Origin: Pectobacterium araliae
Lineage (GTDB): Bacteria > Pseudomonadota > Gammaproteobacteria > Enterobacterales > Enterobacteriaceae
Direction of reading: 5' to 3'
Length of the DNA: 64,000 nucleotides
NCBI RefSeq assembly: GCF_037076465.1
Contig: NZ_AP028908.1
Coordinates: 682,001-746,000 of the forward strand
Below, piece by piece: positions 28,844-38,440 of this stretch. Position 1 is the first letter of the stretch, and every line of letters starts with the position of its first letter. The notes beneath the pieces were generated by a model. The model had not been told where the DNA came from, searched no databases, and saw nothing but the letters and a program-made list of their open reading frames with translations. Both the position numbers and the translations under genes were made by a program.

Positions 28844-30736
28844 ATGACTGATTTATTTACTTCTTTTTCCGATTTGGGGCTGTCTGCTCCTATTATTAAT
28901 GCCCTGACCGATCTGGGCTATGAAAAACCATCGCCGATTCAGGCTGAATGTATTCCTCACTTGCTGAACGGTCGTGATGTGCTGGGTATGGCACAGACCG
29001 GTAGCGGTAAAACTGCGGCTTTTGCTCTGCCATTACTCAATAATTTAAAACCTGAGTTAAAAGCACCGCAGATGCTGGTGCTGGCTCCAACCCGCGAGTT
29101 AGCTGTTCAGGTTGCTGAAGCCTGTAATGATTTTGCCAAGCATATGCACGGCGTTAATGTTGTTGCCCTGTACGGCGGCCAGCGTTATGACGTTCAACTG
29201 CGCGCTTTGCGTGGGGGAGCACAGATCGTTGTGGGTACTCCTGGTCGTCTGCTGGACCACCTTAAACGCGGTACGCTGGATCTGTCCAACCTGAGTGGTT
29301 TGGTGCTGGATGAAGCGGATGAAATGCTGCGTATGGGCTTCATCGAAGATGTTGAAAACATCATGGCTCAGATCCCTGCTGAACATCAGACTGCGCTGTT
29401 CTCTGCAACCATGCCGGAAGCGATTCGCCGCATTACGCGTCGTTTCATGAAAGATCCGCAGGAAGTTCGCATTCAATCAAGCGTGACTACGCGTCCAGAC
29501 ATCAGCCAGAGCTACTGGACGGTGCAGGGTATGCGTAAAAATGAAGCGTTGGTGCGTTTCCTGGAAGCGGAAGATTTTGATGCGGCGATTATTTTCGTTC
29601 GTACCAAGAATGCGACGCTGGAAGTGGCCGAAGCCTTGGAGCGTAGCGGTTACAACAGCGCCGCGCTGAATGGTGACATGAATCAGGCGTTGCGTGAGCA
29701 AACGTTGGAGCGTCTGAAAGATGGCCGTCTTGATATCCTGATCGCAACCGACGTTGCGGCGCGTGGTCTGGACGTTGAGCGTATCAGCCTGGTAGTGAAC
29801 TACGATATCCCGATGGATTCCGAGTCTTACGTTCACCGTATTGGCCGTACCGGTCGTGCAGGTCGTGCGGGCCGTGCTCTGCTGTTCGTCGAAAACCGTG
29901 AACGTCGCCTGCTGCGCAACGTTGAGCGCACAATGAAGCTGACAATTCCAGAAGTGGAATTGCCAAATGCAGAATTGCTGGGTCAACGCCGTCTGGCTAA
30001 ATTTGCAGCTAAAGTACAGCAACAGCTGGAAAGCAGCGATCTGGACATGTACCGCGCACTGTTGACGAAACTGCAACCGCAGGAAGAGTTGGACATCGAA
30101 ACACTGGCTGCCGCGTTGCTGAAAATGGCACAGGGCGAACGTCCTCTGATTCTGCCGCCAGATCCGGCATTTCGCCCTCGTCGTGAATTCCGCGATCGTG
30201 ATGAGTCTCGTGGTGATTCACGTGGCGATCGTCGCCGCGATCCGCGTGATTCCCGTGAACCGCGTGAAGGTGATCGTCCGCAGCGTCGTGAGCGTCGCGA
30301 TGCGGGTGAGATGGAGCTGTATCGTATCGAAGTGGGTCGTGATGACGGTGTTGAAGTTCGCCATATTGTTGGTGCTATCGCCAACGAAGGGGATATCAGC
30401 AGCCGTTACATCGGTAACATTAAGCTGTTCGGGTCACACTCAACGATCGAACTGCCGAAAGGTATGCCGGGCGATCTGTTATCACATTTCACCCGCACGC
30501 GTATTCTGAACAAACCAATGAATATGCAATTGCTGGGTGATGCAGTCGCTCAGCCAGAACGTCGTGGCGGCGGCCGGCCTGGTGGCGAACGTCGTGATGG
30601 CGCAGCGCCACGTCGTTCTTTCGGCGGTGGTGAACGCCGTGAAGGTAACGCTAACGGCGGTGAGCGTCGCGAACGTTCTTTCAATCGTGATGCCGCTGCA
30701 CCGCGTGCTCCACGTCGTCGCCCTGCTGACGCGTAA
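28844..30736 (+). CDS. deaD: Cold-shock DEAD-box RNA helicase DeaD (CsdA)
   Basis: This ATP-dependent RNA helicase unwinds mRNA and assists 50S assembly in the cold. The start at [14 protein letters not shown] (28844) has GAGG 9 bp upstream, better than the ATG 15 bp earlier, and gives 630 aa against 629 in E. coli. Motifs: Q-motif ([11 protein letters not shown]), [22 protein letters not shown] in [40 protein letters not shown]. The C-terminal third has the DbpA-type RNA-binding domain ([20 protein letters not shown]) between two Arg/Gly/Asp-rich low-complexity stretches. Confidence 0.97.
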   Translation: MTDLFTSFSDLGLSAPIINALTDLGYEKPSPIQAECIPHLLNGRDVLGMAQTGSGKTAAFALPLLNNLKPELKAPQMLVLAPTRELAVQVAEACNDFAKHMHGVNVVALYGGQRYDVQLRALRGGAQIVVGTPGRLLDHLKRGTLDLSNLSGLVLDEADEMLRMGFIEDVENIMAQIPAEHQTALFSATMPEAIRRITRRFMKDPQEVRIQSSVTTRPDISQSYWTVQGMRKNEALVRFLEAEDFDAAIIFVRTKNATLEVAEALERSGYNSAALNGDMNQALREQTLERLKDGRLDILIATDVAARGLDVERISLVVNYDIPMDSESYVHRIGRTGRAGRAGRALLFVENRERRLLRNVERTMKLTIPEVELPNAELLGQRRLAKFAAKVQQQLESSDLDMYRALLTKLQPQEELDIETLAAALLKMAQGERPLILPPDPAFRPRREFRDRDESRGDSRGDRRRDPRDSREPREGDRPQRRERRDAGEMELYRIEVGRDDGVEVRHIVGAIANEGDISSRYIGNIKLFGSHSTIELPKGMPGDLLSHFTRTRILNKPMNMQLLGDAVAQPERRGGGRPGGERRDGAAPRRSFGGGERREGNANGGERRERSFNRDAAAPRAPRRRPADA

Positions 30737-30801
30737 CAATATTACAACAGAAAATAAAGTATCTTTGCAGAGATATGTAGTGTGTTGATTTTTTCTGTTA
30801 T

Positions 30802-30827
30802 AAAAAACCCGCTTCGGCGGGTTTTTT
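30802..30827 (+). terminator. deaD terminator
   Basis: An AAAAAACCCGC/GCGGGTTTTTT inverted repeat (30802-30812, 30817-30827) has a stable TTCG tetraloop. It is a textbook intrinsic terminator. Confidence 0.93.
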
Positions 30828-31005
30828 CAAAATAAAAAACGATTTCTCTTTAAATTTTCTTTAGTTACTCAGATCTATTACAGATTAATCGTTGCTTAAT
30901 GACAGTCACTGTACCTACAGGAAGTTAGTCATGAAGGTTTTCATGATCTTTCTGAATAATTAATGATTTTATTTTTTATTAAATTATGAATCGGGAATGA
31001 AATAA

Positions 31006-32724
31006 ATGGCTGAGTTATTTAAAGAAAAATCCTTTAGCTGGTACTCTCTCGTTTTATTGTTATTATTTTTATGGTTTTTTTCCTGTGCACTGCAATTGTG
31101 GATTGTATTAAGTGGGCACAGTGGCACAACAGGGTTACGTGACTCCTTGATTTACAGTTTTTTTTGGTTGATTCCCTTACTTTCATTCCCTCGCTACACA
31201 CATAAAATTACTGCGATTTTAGGGGGCGTATTGTGGATACCTTCAGCAATTGCGATTTGTTATTACTCAATCTATAAACAGGAGTTTTCACAAAGTGTTT
31301 TGTTCGTTATGTTTGAATCAAATACGACAGAAGCAACAGAGTATTTGAGTCAATATTTCAGCTTTAAAATTATTTTCGTCCTATTTGTCTATACCTCGAT
31401 TGTTTTTTTTCTATGGAGAAAATTACGCCCTGTTTATGTCACGACAACGGTTAAAATAGTAACATCATTACTGATTTTTTCTGTATTGTTTGCTGTTCCT
31501 GCATATAAAAAATTAGTGAATCAGAAAATCTCTCTTGAGAATACGGCAGGTTATATCGCGGGTCGAATGGCGACCACCTCTCCTTGGCAATTCCTATCCA
31601 GTTATATTGAGTATCGGCAACAATTATCAAGTATGACGGATATGCTACAGCAGAATGCGGCACTTCCCCCTTTGGAGAATCTGAAAGATATTAATGGTGA
31701 GATGCCGCGTACCTTGGTTTTGGTTATTGGTGAGTCAACCACAAGTAGTCGTATGAGTCTTTACGGTTACTCTCGCCCAACAACACCTCGTTTAGATGCA
31801 TTGCATAAATCTGACCCGAACTTAATTATATTCAACGATGTTGTAACATCTCGCCCTTATACTATTGAAATTTTGCAACAATCCTTGACGTTTGCCGATG
31901 AGCAGAAACCTGATTTATATCTGAGCAAGCCATCAATGATGAATATGATGAAACAAGCAGGATATAAAACGTTTTGGATTACCAATCAGCAGACAATGAC
32001 GAAACGTAATACCATGCTTACGGTATTTTCGCAGCAAACAGACAAGCAGTTTTACTTGAATAATCAACGTACACAAAGCGTAAGACAATATGATGAGGTC
32101 ATATTACCTCCGTTTGAGGAAGTGCTTGCGGATCCTGCTTCGAAGAAATTTATTGTAGTTCATTTGTTGGGAACACATATGAATTACAAATATCGTTATC
32201 CAGATGATTTTGACAAATTTAATGGTCGTGATGGCACGCCAGCAGGCTTGACTGAGCAGGAAGTAGAAATTTATAACCATTATGATAACGCTGAATTATA
32301 TAATGATTATATTGTCGATAGTCTGATAAAAATATTTGAGAAAAGTAAACCTAATGGTTTTCTGGTTTATTTTTCGGATCATGGTGAAGACGTGTATGAA
32401 ACGCCCCCTCATAATGTATTAGGGCGTAATGAAGCGGCGCCAACACGTGCAATGTACACGATTCCATTTATTGTCTGGATGTCACCTGAGTGGCGTGAAA
32501 ATCATACGATTAACTATGCTCAATATGTCAATCGGAAATATACCAATGCGCACCTCATCCACACATGGTCTGATCTAGCAGGACTAAGCTATAACTTTTT
32601 TGAGCCAACAAAAAGCTTGGTAAACCCAGATTTTATAGAAACAGAACGCTGGATCGGCAACCCTTATGATAAGAAAGGGCTGCGAACGTTTGATAATCTG
32701 CCTATGAGCGTAGACGGAAAATAG
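31006..32724 (+). CDS. eptC: Phosphoethanolamine transferase EptC (CptA)
   Basis: This inner-membrane enzyme moves phosphoethanolamine from phosphatidylethanolamine to LPS core sugar in the periplasm. It is 572 aa: five hydrophobic segments in the first 190 residues, then a periplasmic sulfatase-fold domain. The nucleophile Thr lies in LVIGESTTSSRMSLYGY. Metal-binding residues are in VVHLLGTHMNYKYRYP and YFSDHGEDVYETPPH. The sequence follows E. coli EptC (577 aa) closely, including RPYTIEILQQ and GYKTFWITNQQTMT, so this is the core-LPS enzyme and not the lipid A enzyme EptA. It lies alone between a terminator and convergent yhbW. The leader is AT-rich. Confidence 0.9.
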   Translation: MAELFKEKSFSWYSLVLLLLFLWFFSCALQLWIVLSGHSGTTGLRDSLIYSFFWLIPLLSFPRYTHKITAILGGVLWIPSAIAICYYSIYKQEFSQSVLFVMFESNTTEATEYLSQYFSFKIIFVLFVYTSIVFFLWRKLRPVYVTTTVKIVTSLLIFSVLFAVPAYKKLVNQKISLENTAGYIAGRMATTSPWQFLSSYIEYRQQLSSMTDMLQQNAALPPLENLKDINGEMPRTLVLVIGESTTSSRMSLYGYSRPTTPRLDALHKSDPNLIIFNDVVTSRPYTIEILQQSLTFADEQKPDLYLSKPSMMNMMKQAGYKTFWITNQQTMTKRNTMLTVFSQQTDKQFYLNNQRTQSVRQYDEVILPPFEEVLADPASKKFIVVHLLGTHMNYKYRYPDDFDKFNGRDGTPAGLTEQEVEIYNHYDNAELYNDYIVDSLIKIFEKSKPNGFLVYFSDHGEDVYETPPHNVLGRNEAAPTRAMYTIPFIVWMSPEWRENHTINYAQYVNRKYTNAHLIHTWSDLAGLSYNFFEPTKSLVNPDFIETERWIGNPYDKKGLRTFDNLPMSVDGK

Positions 32725-32737
32725 ACACATGATGGAT

Positions 32738-32770
32738 AGAGAGTACCGGGTGTTTTCCCCGATGCTCTCT
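32738..32770. terminator. Stem-loop between convergent eptC and yhbW
   Basis: An AGAGAG/CTCTCT stem (32738-32743, 32765-32770) encloses a CGGG/CCCG inner pairing. No long T-run follows, so it may act as a transcript-end barrier for both genes. Confidence 0.5.
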
Positions 32771-32795
32771 GTTGTGTATGCAGGTATCACTCGTG

Positions 32796-33803
32796 TTACA
32801 GCGTCTGTCGTACCTCCATCGCGATTTCAAACGATCGCAGCCGTGCCTGATGGTCAAAGATTTGACCATTAATCATCACTTCATCCGCCTGTGTTTCACG
32901 CAAAAGACTCTGTAATCCATGACGTACCGTTGCGCTATCGCCAACAATCGATAGCCGCAGTGCCTGCTCCGCACCAAACTGTTCAACGGGAGATCCAACC
33001 GTGTTGATGTTTTCTACCGGAGCGGGCAGAGGGCCCGGTGTGCCACGGCGCAGGTTGATAAACTGTTGCTGCATTGAGGTGAAGAGGAAGCGCGCATCCC
33101 GATCGCTATCGGCTGCAACCACATTGACGCAAACCATCGCGTAGGGCTTGGCGTGGGTAGCGGAAGGGACAAAGTTCTCACGGTAGAGGCGGAAGGCTTC
33201 CAGCAACATATCGGGTGCGAAATGGGCGGCAAAGGCGAAGGGTAAACCCAGTCTCGCCGCTAACTGTGCGCTGTACAGACTTGATCCCAATAGCCAGATC
33301 GGAACGTGTAGACCTTGTCCGGGGACGGCCTGAACAGCCAGGCCCGGTTGCGCATCGGCGAAGTAGCGCTGAAGTTCCTGCACATCTCGTGGGAAATCTT
33401 CGATATCGGCATTAAGGTGACGGCGCAGTGCCATCATGGTGCGTTGATCGGTGCCGGGTGCGCGACCTAGTCCCAAATCGATACGGCCTGGATAAAGTGA
33501 TTCCAGCGTCCCGAACTGTTCGGCGATGACGAGCGGTGAGTGGTTAGGCAGCATTACACCGCCGGAACCAAGACGGATACGTTGTGTACCTGAGGCAAGA
33601 TAGCCGAGCAGTACCGATGTCGCCGCGCTGGCGATACCGGTCATGCTGTGGTGTTCCGCCAGCCAATAACGGTGATAGCCCCATTTTTCTGTATGTTGCG
33701 CCAGCTCCAGCGAGCGATGGAAGGCGTCACGTGCCGTCGCGCCTTGCGGAATCGGTGCAAGGTCGAGGACGGAAAACACAGCAGATTGCGAAGGTGTGGA
33801 CAT
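32796..33803 (-). CDS. yhbW: Luciferase-like monooxygenase YhbW
   Basis: This is a flavin-dependent, luciferase-fold family protein (TIM barrel) whose substrate is unknown. From the ATG at 33803 it has 335 aa; a GTG 12 bp upstream is an alternative start. Landmarks are [84 protein letters not shown] and [20 protein letters not shown]. It precedes ubiV-ubiU in the same order as E. coli, although mtr, which separates deaD and yhbW there, is absent here. Confidence 0.92.
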   Translation of the reverse strand: MSTPSQSAVFSVLDLAPIPQGATARDAFHRSLELAQHTEKWGYHRYWLAEHHSMTGIASAATSVLLGYLASGTQRIRLGSGGVMLPNHSPLVIAEQFGTLESLYPGRIDLGLGRAPGTDQRTMMALRRHLNADIEDFPRDVQELQRYFADAQPGLAVQAVPGQGLHVPIWLLGSSLYSAQLAARLGLPFAFAAHFAPDMLLEAFRLYRENFVPSATHAKPYAMVCVNVVAADSDRDARFLFTSMQQQFINLRRGTPGPLPAPVENINTVGSPVEQFGAEQALRLSIVGDSATVRHGLQSLLRETQADEVMINGQIFDHQARLRSFEIAMEVRQTL

Positions 33804-33968
33804 AATATGGCTCACTTTGTTTGTTCACTGACTCCACTCGTTTGGTGGATGCTAACGCCGTCAGTCAATGATGAAAGTCAGAGCAGTATGAGGGAATGTC
33901 GCAGCACCGCGTAGTTGAAAGGTGCGATTGAGGGAAAAGGGCGGCTGGCCGCCCTGATAGGAAGTGAG

Positions 33969-34847
33969 TTATTGAACGAGTTCAAGACCGGCGACGCGGC
34001 GCCAGTAGCCGTTGCAATCTGCCTGATTTTCCAGCCTTAATGGCGCATTGCCTTGTTCGTTGGCGCGGAATTGATCCAGTATCGCCAGCGTGCTGATATC
34101 GTTCGGGGATAGCCGGACGATATCGACCAGATCCTGCATTGATGTCAGCTCGTTGCCGAGATTGTAGCAATAGCCACTTTGTGTCTGGATGCCGTTGAGG
34201 ACAAACACCTGCTGGTTTTCCTGCGACAGCATTTTCCTGCCTTGCGGATAGCTGAGGCAGCAGGTTTCACATTCATCCTTCGGCCGATCTTCTGAACGGG
34301 CGGTAAAACAGCGGGCGGAATAGGCTAACGGTAGATGGCCGTAGCTGAGCACTTCCACTTCGAATTGATGGCGAAAGCCAAGCTCTTCGCATTGGTTCAG
34401 CAAGCTTTGCAGCCAGTCACGGGAAAGCTCGACTGGCATACACCAGCGCACCATGCCTTGTTTGTGCAGAACCCGCAGTGTGTACGCGTTGTAGCAGTTG
34501 AGCGCGTGTCCGGCGACAAACGGCAGGTTACGTTCGGCGGCGATATTAACCGCGCCCAGATCGTTGGCTTCCAGTAAGAACTCGCCGTTCTCCACATAGC
34601 GTTTTAGCTCCGTGAGTTCAGACGGCGCTTGTAACAACGCGAGTGTAGAGATCACCACCTGCTTACCGCTGTTGGCGACCTCGCGGGCAACGTTGAACCA
34701 GTCTGCTACCTTCATCAAACGGCGTTTGCTGCACACCGTTTCACCGAGATAAACGATATCGGCGCTGCTGTTCGCCGCAGCCTGATAAAACGCCTCAACA
34801 TCTTCTTTCGGCCAATAGTAGAGGATATTCCCTAATGCGTATTTCAT
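33969..34847 (-). CDS. ubiV: O2-independent ubiquinone biosynthesis protein UbiV
   Basis: UbiV forms a 4Fe-4S heterodimer with UbiU that hydroxylates the ubiquinone ring without oxygen. The start MKYALGNILYYWPK at 34847 (AGGAGAA upstream) gives 292 aa, the E. coli length; the longer frame overlaps ubiU. It is a U32-peptidase-like protein. The cluster cysteines are seen in ETVCSKRR and in ARCFTARSEDRPKDECETCC (CxxxxxxxxxxxxCxxxC spacing). It follows ubiU by 11 bp in one operon. Confidence 0.95.
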   Translation of the reverse strand: MKYALGNILYYWPKEDVEAFYQAAANSSADIVYLGETVCSKRRLMKVADWFNVAREVANSGKQVVISTLALLQAPSELTELKRYVENGEFLLEANDLGAVNIAAERNLPFVAGHALNCYNAYTLRVLHKQGMVRWCMPVELSRDWLQSLLNQCEELGFRHQFEVEVLSYGHLPLAYSARCFTARSEDRPKDECETCCLSYPQGRKMLSQENQQVFVLNGIQTQSGYCYNLGNELTSMQDLVDIVRLSPNDISTLAILDQFRANEQGNAPLRLENQADCNGYWRRVAGLELVQ

Positions 34848-34858
34848 GTGTTCTCCTG

Positions 34859-35854
34859 CTACTGCCATTTACGGTGATACGCGCCGAGCGTGGTCTGCGT
34901 GCCTTCTGCCACTGCGCCTAACGCATCCATCCAAGCCTGAGTGGGAACGAATGTCTCAGGATTAGCACGGCAGCGATCGATAGCCTGTCGCCACACTTGT
35001 GTAATCTGGCTGACGTAGGCTGGGCTGCGTTGGCGGCCCTCTATCTTCACGGAGGCAATATTGGCAGCCATCAATTCAGGCAGAAGCTCTAGCGTGTTCA
35101 GGCTGGTTGGCTCTTCCAACGCATGGTAGCGCTGCCCATCGACCAAATAGCGGCCCTTACATAATGTGGGGTAACCCGCGTTTTCATCGTCCTGGTAGCG
35201 GTCGATGAGGATATTGTTCAGGCGTGACTCCATGCCGTTTTCCGTCTGTTGCCAGCGTACAAATCGCGCGGGCGAGCAGGCACCTACGGTATTCGGTGAT
35301 TCACCCGTCAGATAAGAAGAGAGATAGCAGCGGCCTTCCGCCATGATGCACAAGCTACCAAAGGCAAATACTTCGAGCGGCACCGGGCTGGTGCGGGCGA
35401 TTTGCTTCACCTGGTGAATAGACAGCACGCGCGGCAGCACGATGCGTGCGACATCGAAATGGCGATGATAGAAACGGATCGCTTCGGTGTTTGTCGCGGA
35501 AGCCTGAACTGACACATGACGCTCGATGTTGGGATAGCGCTCGGCGGCATATTCCAACATGGCGAGATCGGCGAGGATCAACACATCGGCACCGATCTGC
35601 GCGGCCATATCCACGGCGCGCTGCCAGCGTTGATAGCCATCTGGGTGAGCAAACGTATTGATGGCGATGTGCAGTTTACGCCGATGGCGATGCACGTACT
35701 CGCGCGCTTCCTGTAGTTTCTTATCGGTAAAGTTCAGGCCGGCAAAATGACGTGCGTTGGTGTCATCTTTCAGTCCGATATAGACCGCATCTGCGCCATT
35801 ATCGATGGCAGCTTTCAGTGCGGGCAGGTTACCAGCGGGGCAAAGCAATTCCAT
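34859..35854 (-). CDS. ubiU: O2-independent ubiquinone biosynthesis protein UbiU
   Basis: This is the partner of UbiV in anaerobic ubiquinone hydroxylation and belongs to the U32-peptidase-like family. The start MELLCPAGNLPALKAA at 35854 gives 331 aa as in E. coli; GAAGGA lies 6 bp upstream. Motifs: NGADAVYIGLKDDTNARHF, LHIAINTFAHP, HVSVQASATNTEAIRFY, and four conserved Cys in GSLCIMAEGRCYLSSYL, VGACSPARF and TLCKGRYL that hold the 4Fe-4S cluster. It is transcribed divergently from ubiT, so all three genes of the pathway can share one control region. Confidence 0.95.
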   Translation of the reverse strand: MELLCPAGNLPALKAAIDNGADAVYIGLKDDTNARHFAGLNFTDKKLQEAREYVHRHRRKLHIAINTFAHPDGYQRWQRAVDMAAQIGADVLILADLAMLEYAAERYPNIERHVSVQASATNTEAIRFYHRHFDVARIVLPRVLSIHQVKQIARTSPVPLEVFAFGSLCIMAEGRCYLSSYLTGESPNTVGACSPARFVRWQQTENGMESRLNNILIDRYQDDENAGYPTLCKGRYLVDGQRYHALEEPTSLNTLELLPELMAANIASVKIEGRQRSPAYVSQITQVWRQAIDRCRANPETFVPTQAWMDALGAVAEGTQTTLGAYHRKWQ

Positions 35855-36207
35855 ACACAATCCTTCATTAATCCTTTCTGCCGTAGCGGGTCAGAACGAT
35901 CAATGATGTTCTGACTGATGATCGCTTTATGACGGGCATTCTGCCTACCTCCCTTGCGGGACGCCGTAAGCGATTTTTTATCAGTCGATGAATGTTGTTA
36001 ACGATTGGGAATCTTAATTAACCAGTCAGGTAAGGACTTTGATTTAAGGCAGTTTATGGTGCTAATCGTCGCGCAAGGACAAAATCTGTTGGGCATAATC
36101 AGATAACCGACTAAATTATTGACATAGACCTCTGCCGCTTGCGGTGGATGTGGCAAAATGTTTGCAGATTATCTGAACAGTCAGATTGCTTTAAGAGGAG
36201 TACGCCA
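35855..36207. promoter_or_regulatory. Divergent control region of ubiUV and ubiT
   Basis: 353 bp between the two divergent starts. It must hold both promoters. In E. coli these genes respond to Fnr, but I could not find a convincing TTGAT-N4-ATCAA site here. No gene is visible. Confidence 0.6.
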
Positions 36208-36732
36208 GTGTTGGAAAAACTACGAGCGCAGATTGTGCGTCAGGGGCCGAGCTTATTAGGTAAGCCACTCAAGTTCACCCCCTTTGCGCTACAGCGTCAG
36301 GTTTTGGAACAGATGTTGGGCTGGCAGTTCCGTCAGGCGCTGGAAGAGGGCGATCTGGCATTTCTCGAAAGCCGCTGGCTGAAAATTGAGGTGCGTGACG
36401 TTGGCTTGCAGTGGTTTATGACGCTGCGCGAGGGTCGTCTGGTGGTAAGCCACACTGAGACGCCGGATGTTAGTTTTAGTGCGGACGCGAACGATCTGAT
36501 TTTGATCGCCGCGCGTAAAGAAGATCCTGATACGCTTTTTTTCCAGCGCCGTCTGCGCATTGAGGGTGACACCGAATTAGGGTTGTATGTGAAGAACCTG
36601 ATGGACGCCATTGAACTGGAGTCTATGCCTGCGCCGCTGCGCATTGGTCTGCTGCAATTGGCGAACTTTGTTGAAGCTGGCTTACAGGAGGGCGTGGTGC
36701 AACCAGCGAATCACACGCCAGTATCATGCTAG
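36208..36732 (+). CDS. ubiT: Ubiquinone anaerobic biosynthesis accessory factor UbiT
   Basis: UbiT is an SCP2-domain lipid-binding protein that supplies the hydrophobic intermediates in the O2-independent ubiquinone pathway. The start GTG at 36208 has AGAGGAG 7 bp upstream and gives 174 aa, as in E. coli; the open frame extends upstream without similarity. Landmarks: PSLLGKPLKFTPFALQRQVLEQ, VSFSADANDLILIAARKEDP and TLFFQRRLRIEGDTELGLYV. It overlaps yhbS by 7 bp. Confidence 0.95.
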   Translation: MLEKLRAQIVRQGPSLLGKPLKFTPFALQRQVLEQMLGWQFRQALEEGDLAFLESRWLKIEVRDVGLQWFMTLREGRLVVSHTETPDVSFSADANDLILIAARKEDPDTLFFQRRLRIEGDTELGLYVKNLMDAIELESMPAPLRIGLLQLANFVEAGLQEGVVQPANHTPVSC

Positions 36733-37268
36733 TTCGGGTGGAAATTCCCGTTGATGCCGCAGGGATCGGCAACTTATTGCGCCGCGCTTTTCCAACGGGT
36801 GCGGAAGCGGATCTGGTTCACCAACTGCGTGAGGATGGTTTATTGACGCTCGGCGTTGTGGCGACCGACGATGAAGGTGGCGTGGTGGGCTACGCGGCAT
36901 TCAGCCCGGTGCTGATCGACGGTGAGGATCGGCAGTGGGTGGCGCTTGCGCCGTTGGCAGTAGACGAAAGCCTGCGCCGACAAGGCGTGGGGGAGAAGCT
37001 GGTCTACGAAGGACTGGATGCGTTGAATGAATTTAGCTATACCGCCGTCGTTGTGCTGGGTGAGCCTGCTTACTATTCCCGTTTTGGTTTCGTTCCGGCT
37101 ACAGAGCACCAACTGCATTGTCGCTGGCCGGACAGTGAATTGACTTTTCAGGTCTACCCATTGGCGGACAATCAGGTTGCTGGCGAAGATTCGTCTGAAG
37201 GCGAAAGCGGATTTGAACCGGCGATCGGTCTGGTTGAGTATGCTGAGCCGTTTAACCGCTTTCTCTAG
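36726..37268 (+). CDS. yhbS: GNAT-family N-acetyltransferase YhbS
   Basis: A 180-aa acetyltransferase whose acceptor is unknown. The acetyl-CoA loop is [19 protein letters not shown] (R/QxxGxG/A). Further family sequence is [23 protein letters not shown] and [13 protein letters not shown]. It is translationally coupled to ubiT and has a low-complexity insert ([14 protein letters not shown]) near the C-terminus that makes it longer than my recollection of the E. coli protein. Its end overlaps the convergent yhbQ by 17 bp. Confidence 0.9.
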   Translation: MLVRVEIPVDAAGIGNLLRRAFPTGAEADLVHQLREDGLLTLGVVATDDEGGVVGYAAFSPVLIDGEDRQWVALAPLAVDESLRRQGVGEKLVYEGLDALNEFSYTAVVVLGEPAYYSRFGFVPATEHQLHCRWPDSELTFQVYPLADNQVAGEDSSEGESGFEPAIGLVEYAEPFNRFL

Positions 37269-37593
37269 CCGATAGCGTATCAATACAAATCGTTTGAGGC
37301 TGGTCCTGTACCAGCCTTTCTTTTTGGCTTTTGCTTAACTGCTTAATGCGGTATTCCAGCTTGAGTGCATTGGAGCGATCCCCCGCCAGACAGTGAAACA
37401 CCAGCGTTAATTCTCCTTTTCCCCGCAGCGCTTTCGCCCCTTTTCCCGTTTGATGTTGATTCAGGCGGCGGCTGACATCCGTCGTGATACCCGTGTACAG
37501 CGCCCCGTTAACCGTGCGCAACATGTACAGATACCAGTGAGGATCGTTGGAATATTCCATCATCGTGCTGGATTCGGGGACGATATTAATCAC
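37252..37593 (-). CDS. yhbQ: GIY-YIG domain protein YhbQ
   Basis: A small UvrC-like nuclease-domain protein. The GIY-YIG core appears as [28 protein letters not shown], followed by [17 protein letters not shown] and an [17 protein letters not shown] helix with the conserved Glu. The start is uncertain: GTG at 37593 (AGGG upstream, 113 aa) or ATG at 37563/37560 (102-103 aa, closer to E. coli YhbQ). The gene is convergent with yhbS, as in E. coli. Confidence 0.88.
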   Translation of the reverse strand: MINIVPESSTMMEYSNDPHWYLYMLRTVNGALYTGITTDVSRRLNQHQTGKGAKALRGKGELTLVFHCLAGDRSNALKLEYRIKQLSKSQKERLVQDQPQTICIDTLSARESG

Positions 37594-37757
37594 GATAGTC
37601 GCCCTGCATGTAAGAGTGCAATAGTCATATGTTTATCATAATGAGCGATGCAGAGAAAAGTAAGCACAGGGGCACGTATTGATAGTGGAATCTCCCAGGT
37701 AGAATGCGATAACACACTATGATTAACTCAGAGGGGCCGATAGGATTGATTACTTTA

Positions 37758-37825
37758 TGTGATTAAAATCACATATAATAACTGTCTATTGCATTTCTCT
37801 TACATCAAGTGTGAATGAATGCACA
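37758..37825 (+). promoter_or_regulatory. deoP2-like control region with two CRP sites
   Basis: A perfect CRP palindrome TGTGA-N6-TCACA lies at 37758-37773 and a second near-perfect site, TGTGAATGAATGCACA, at 37810-37825. Their centres are 52 bp apart. E. coli deoP2 has CRP sites at -93.5 and -40.5 with CytR bound between them, essentially the same spacing. Between the sites is an ATTGCATT octamer resembling a CytR half-site. A possible -10 (TATCTG) follows at 37852. The first deo gene starts 580 bp further on. Confidence 0.7.
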
Positions 37826-38440
37826 AAATAATCAGGCACAGCGTGTTCAAATATCTGATGTGTTCACGTGTCTACATCGTTTCTTCCAGTATTGTTCTTT
37901 CGGTGTTGAAGTCATCACAGGATGAATGGTAGAGGAAGGCTGATTGCGGTGAGAAGGATCTCAGTGCCGTTACAGGTAGTATCTCCTGAGCGCCATCTTC
38001 AAGGAACCAAGTCCGCTCGCCAAACGTGCTGGTTTACGCCAGTTAATGTTCAGGGCCAGCTAGACTGGCTGACGAGTTGGGGAGTTATATGATCAAGCTG
38101 ACCATAGCTGCGCAATGTGCGCTGGCGCTAATGGGGTTAACCACGTTTTATTGCCTCTGGCGAAAAAGATCCTACGTGAGTAAGACACCCCGCCATCTAT
38201 CTGCAACTGGCGGGCGATATCATGGGCGCTGAAGTCGGCCCGTCTGCTGGCAACGCTTGAGCACGCAACTTCTGCTCAACAGCGCTGCGACTCATCACGC
38301 GCACGCGGCGCACTATTTTATTCGTGAAAATATTTCATTCATGACAGCATTTTGTTTATGACTGCATAGGTTCACCACAGCAAATGCGCTTGCAGCGACA
38401 GGCTGCTGAGCCATATCAGAATTCATCAGGAGTACAGACC
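37826..38440. other. Long leader between the deo promoter and deoA
   Basis: About 615 bp in the position that deoC occupies in E. coli. No deoC sequence is recognisable in any frame I examined. The only candidate gene is a 47-codon ORF at 38089. The rest appears non-coding. Confidence 0.5.
38089..38232 (+). CDS. Possible small membrane protein
   Basis: A 47-aa frame starting MIKLTIAAQCALAL with one hydrophobic segment (about residues 3-24) followed by a basic tail (WRKRSYVSKTPRHL). GGGGAG lies 4 bp before the ATG. It is on the deo strand inside the deo leader. No family recognised; it could be chance. Confidence 0.3.
   Translation: MIKLTIAAQCALALMGLTTFYCLWRKRSYVSKTPRHLSATGGRYHGR

Noticed and set aside
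30849..30866. PmrA-box-like sequence upstream of eptC
   Set aside because: TTTAAA-N5-TTTAGT resembles a degenerate YTTAAK direct repeat, but AT-rich DNA makes such a match likely by chance, and it lies about 140 bp from the start.
35855..36207. FNR site in the ubiU-ubiT spacer
   Set aside because: Several TTGA and ATCA half-sites occur, but none form TTGAT-N4-ATCAA with acceptable spacing.
37826..38440. Remnant of deoC
   Set aside because: No DeoC motif (aldolase Lys segments) could be read in any frame by eye; the stretch gives no support for a deoC pseudogene.
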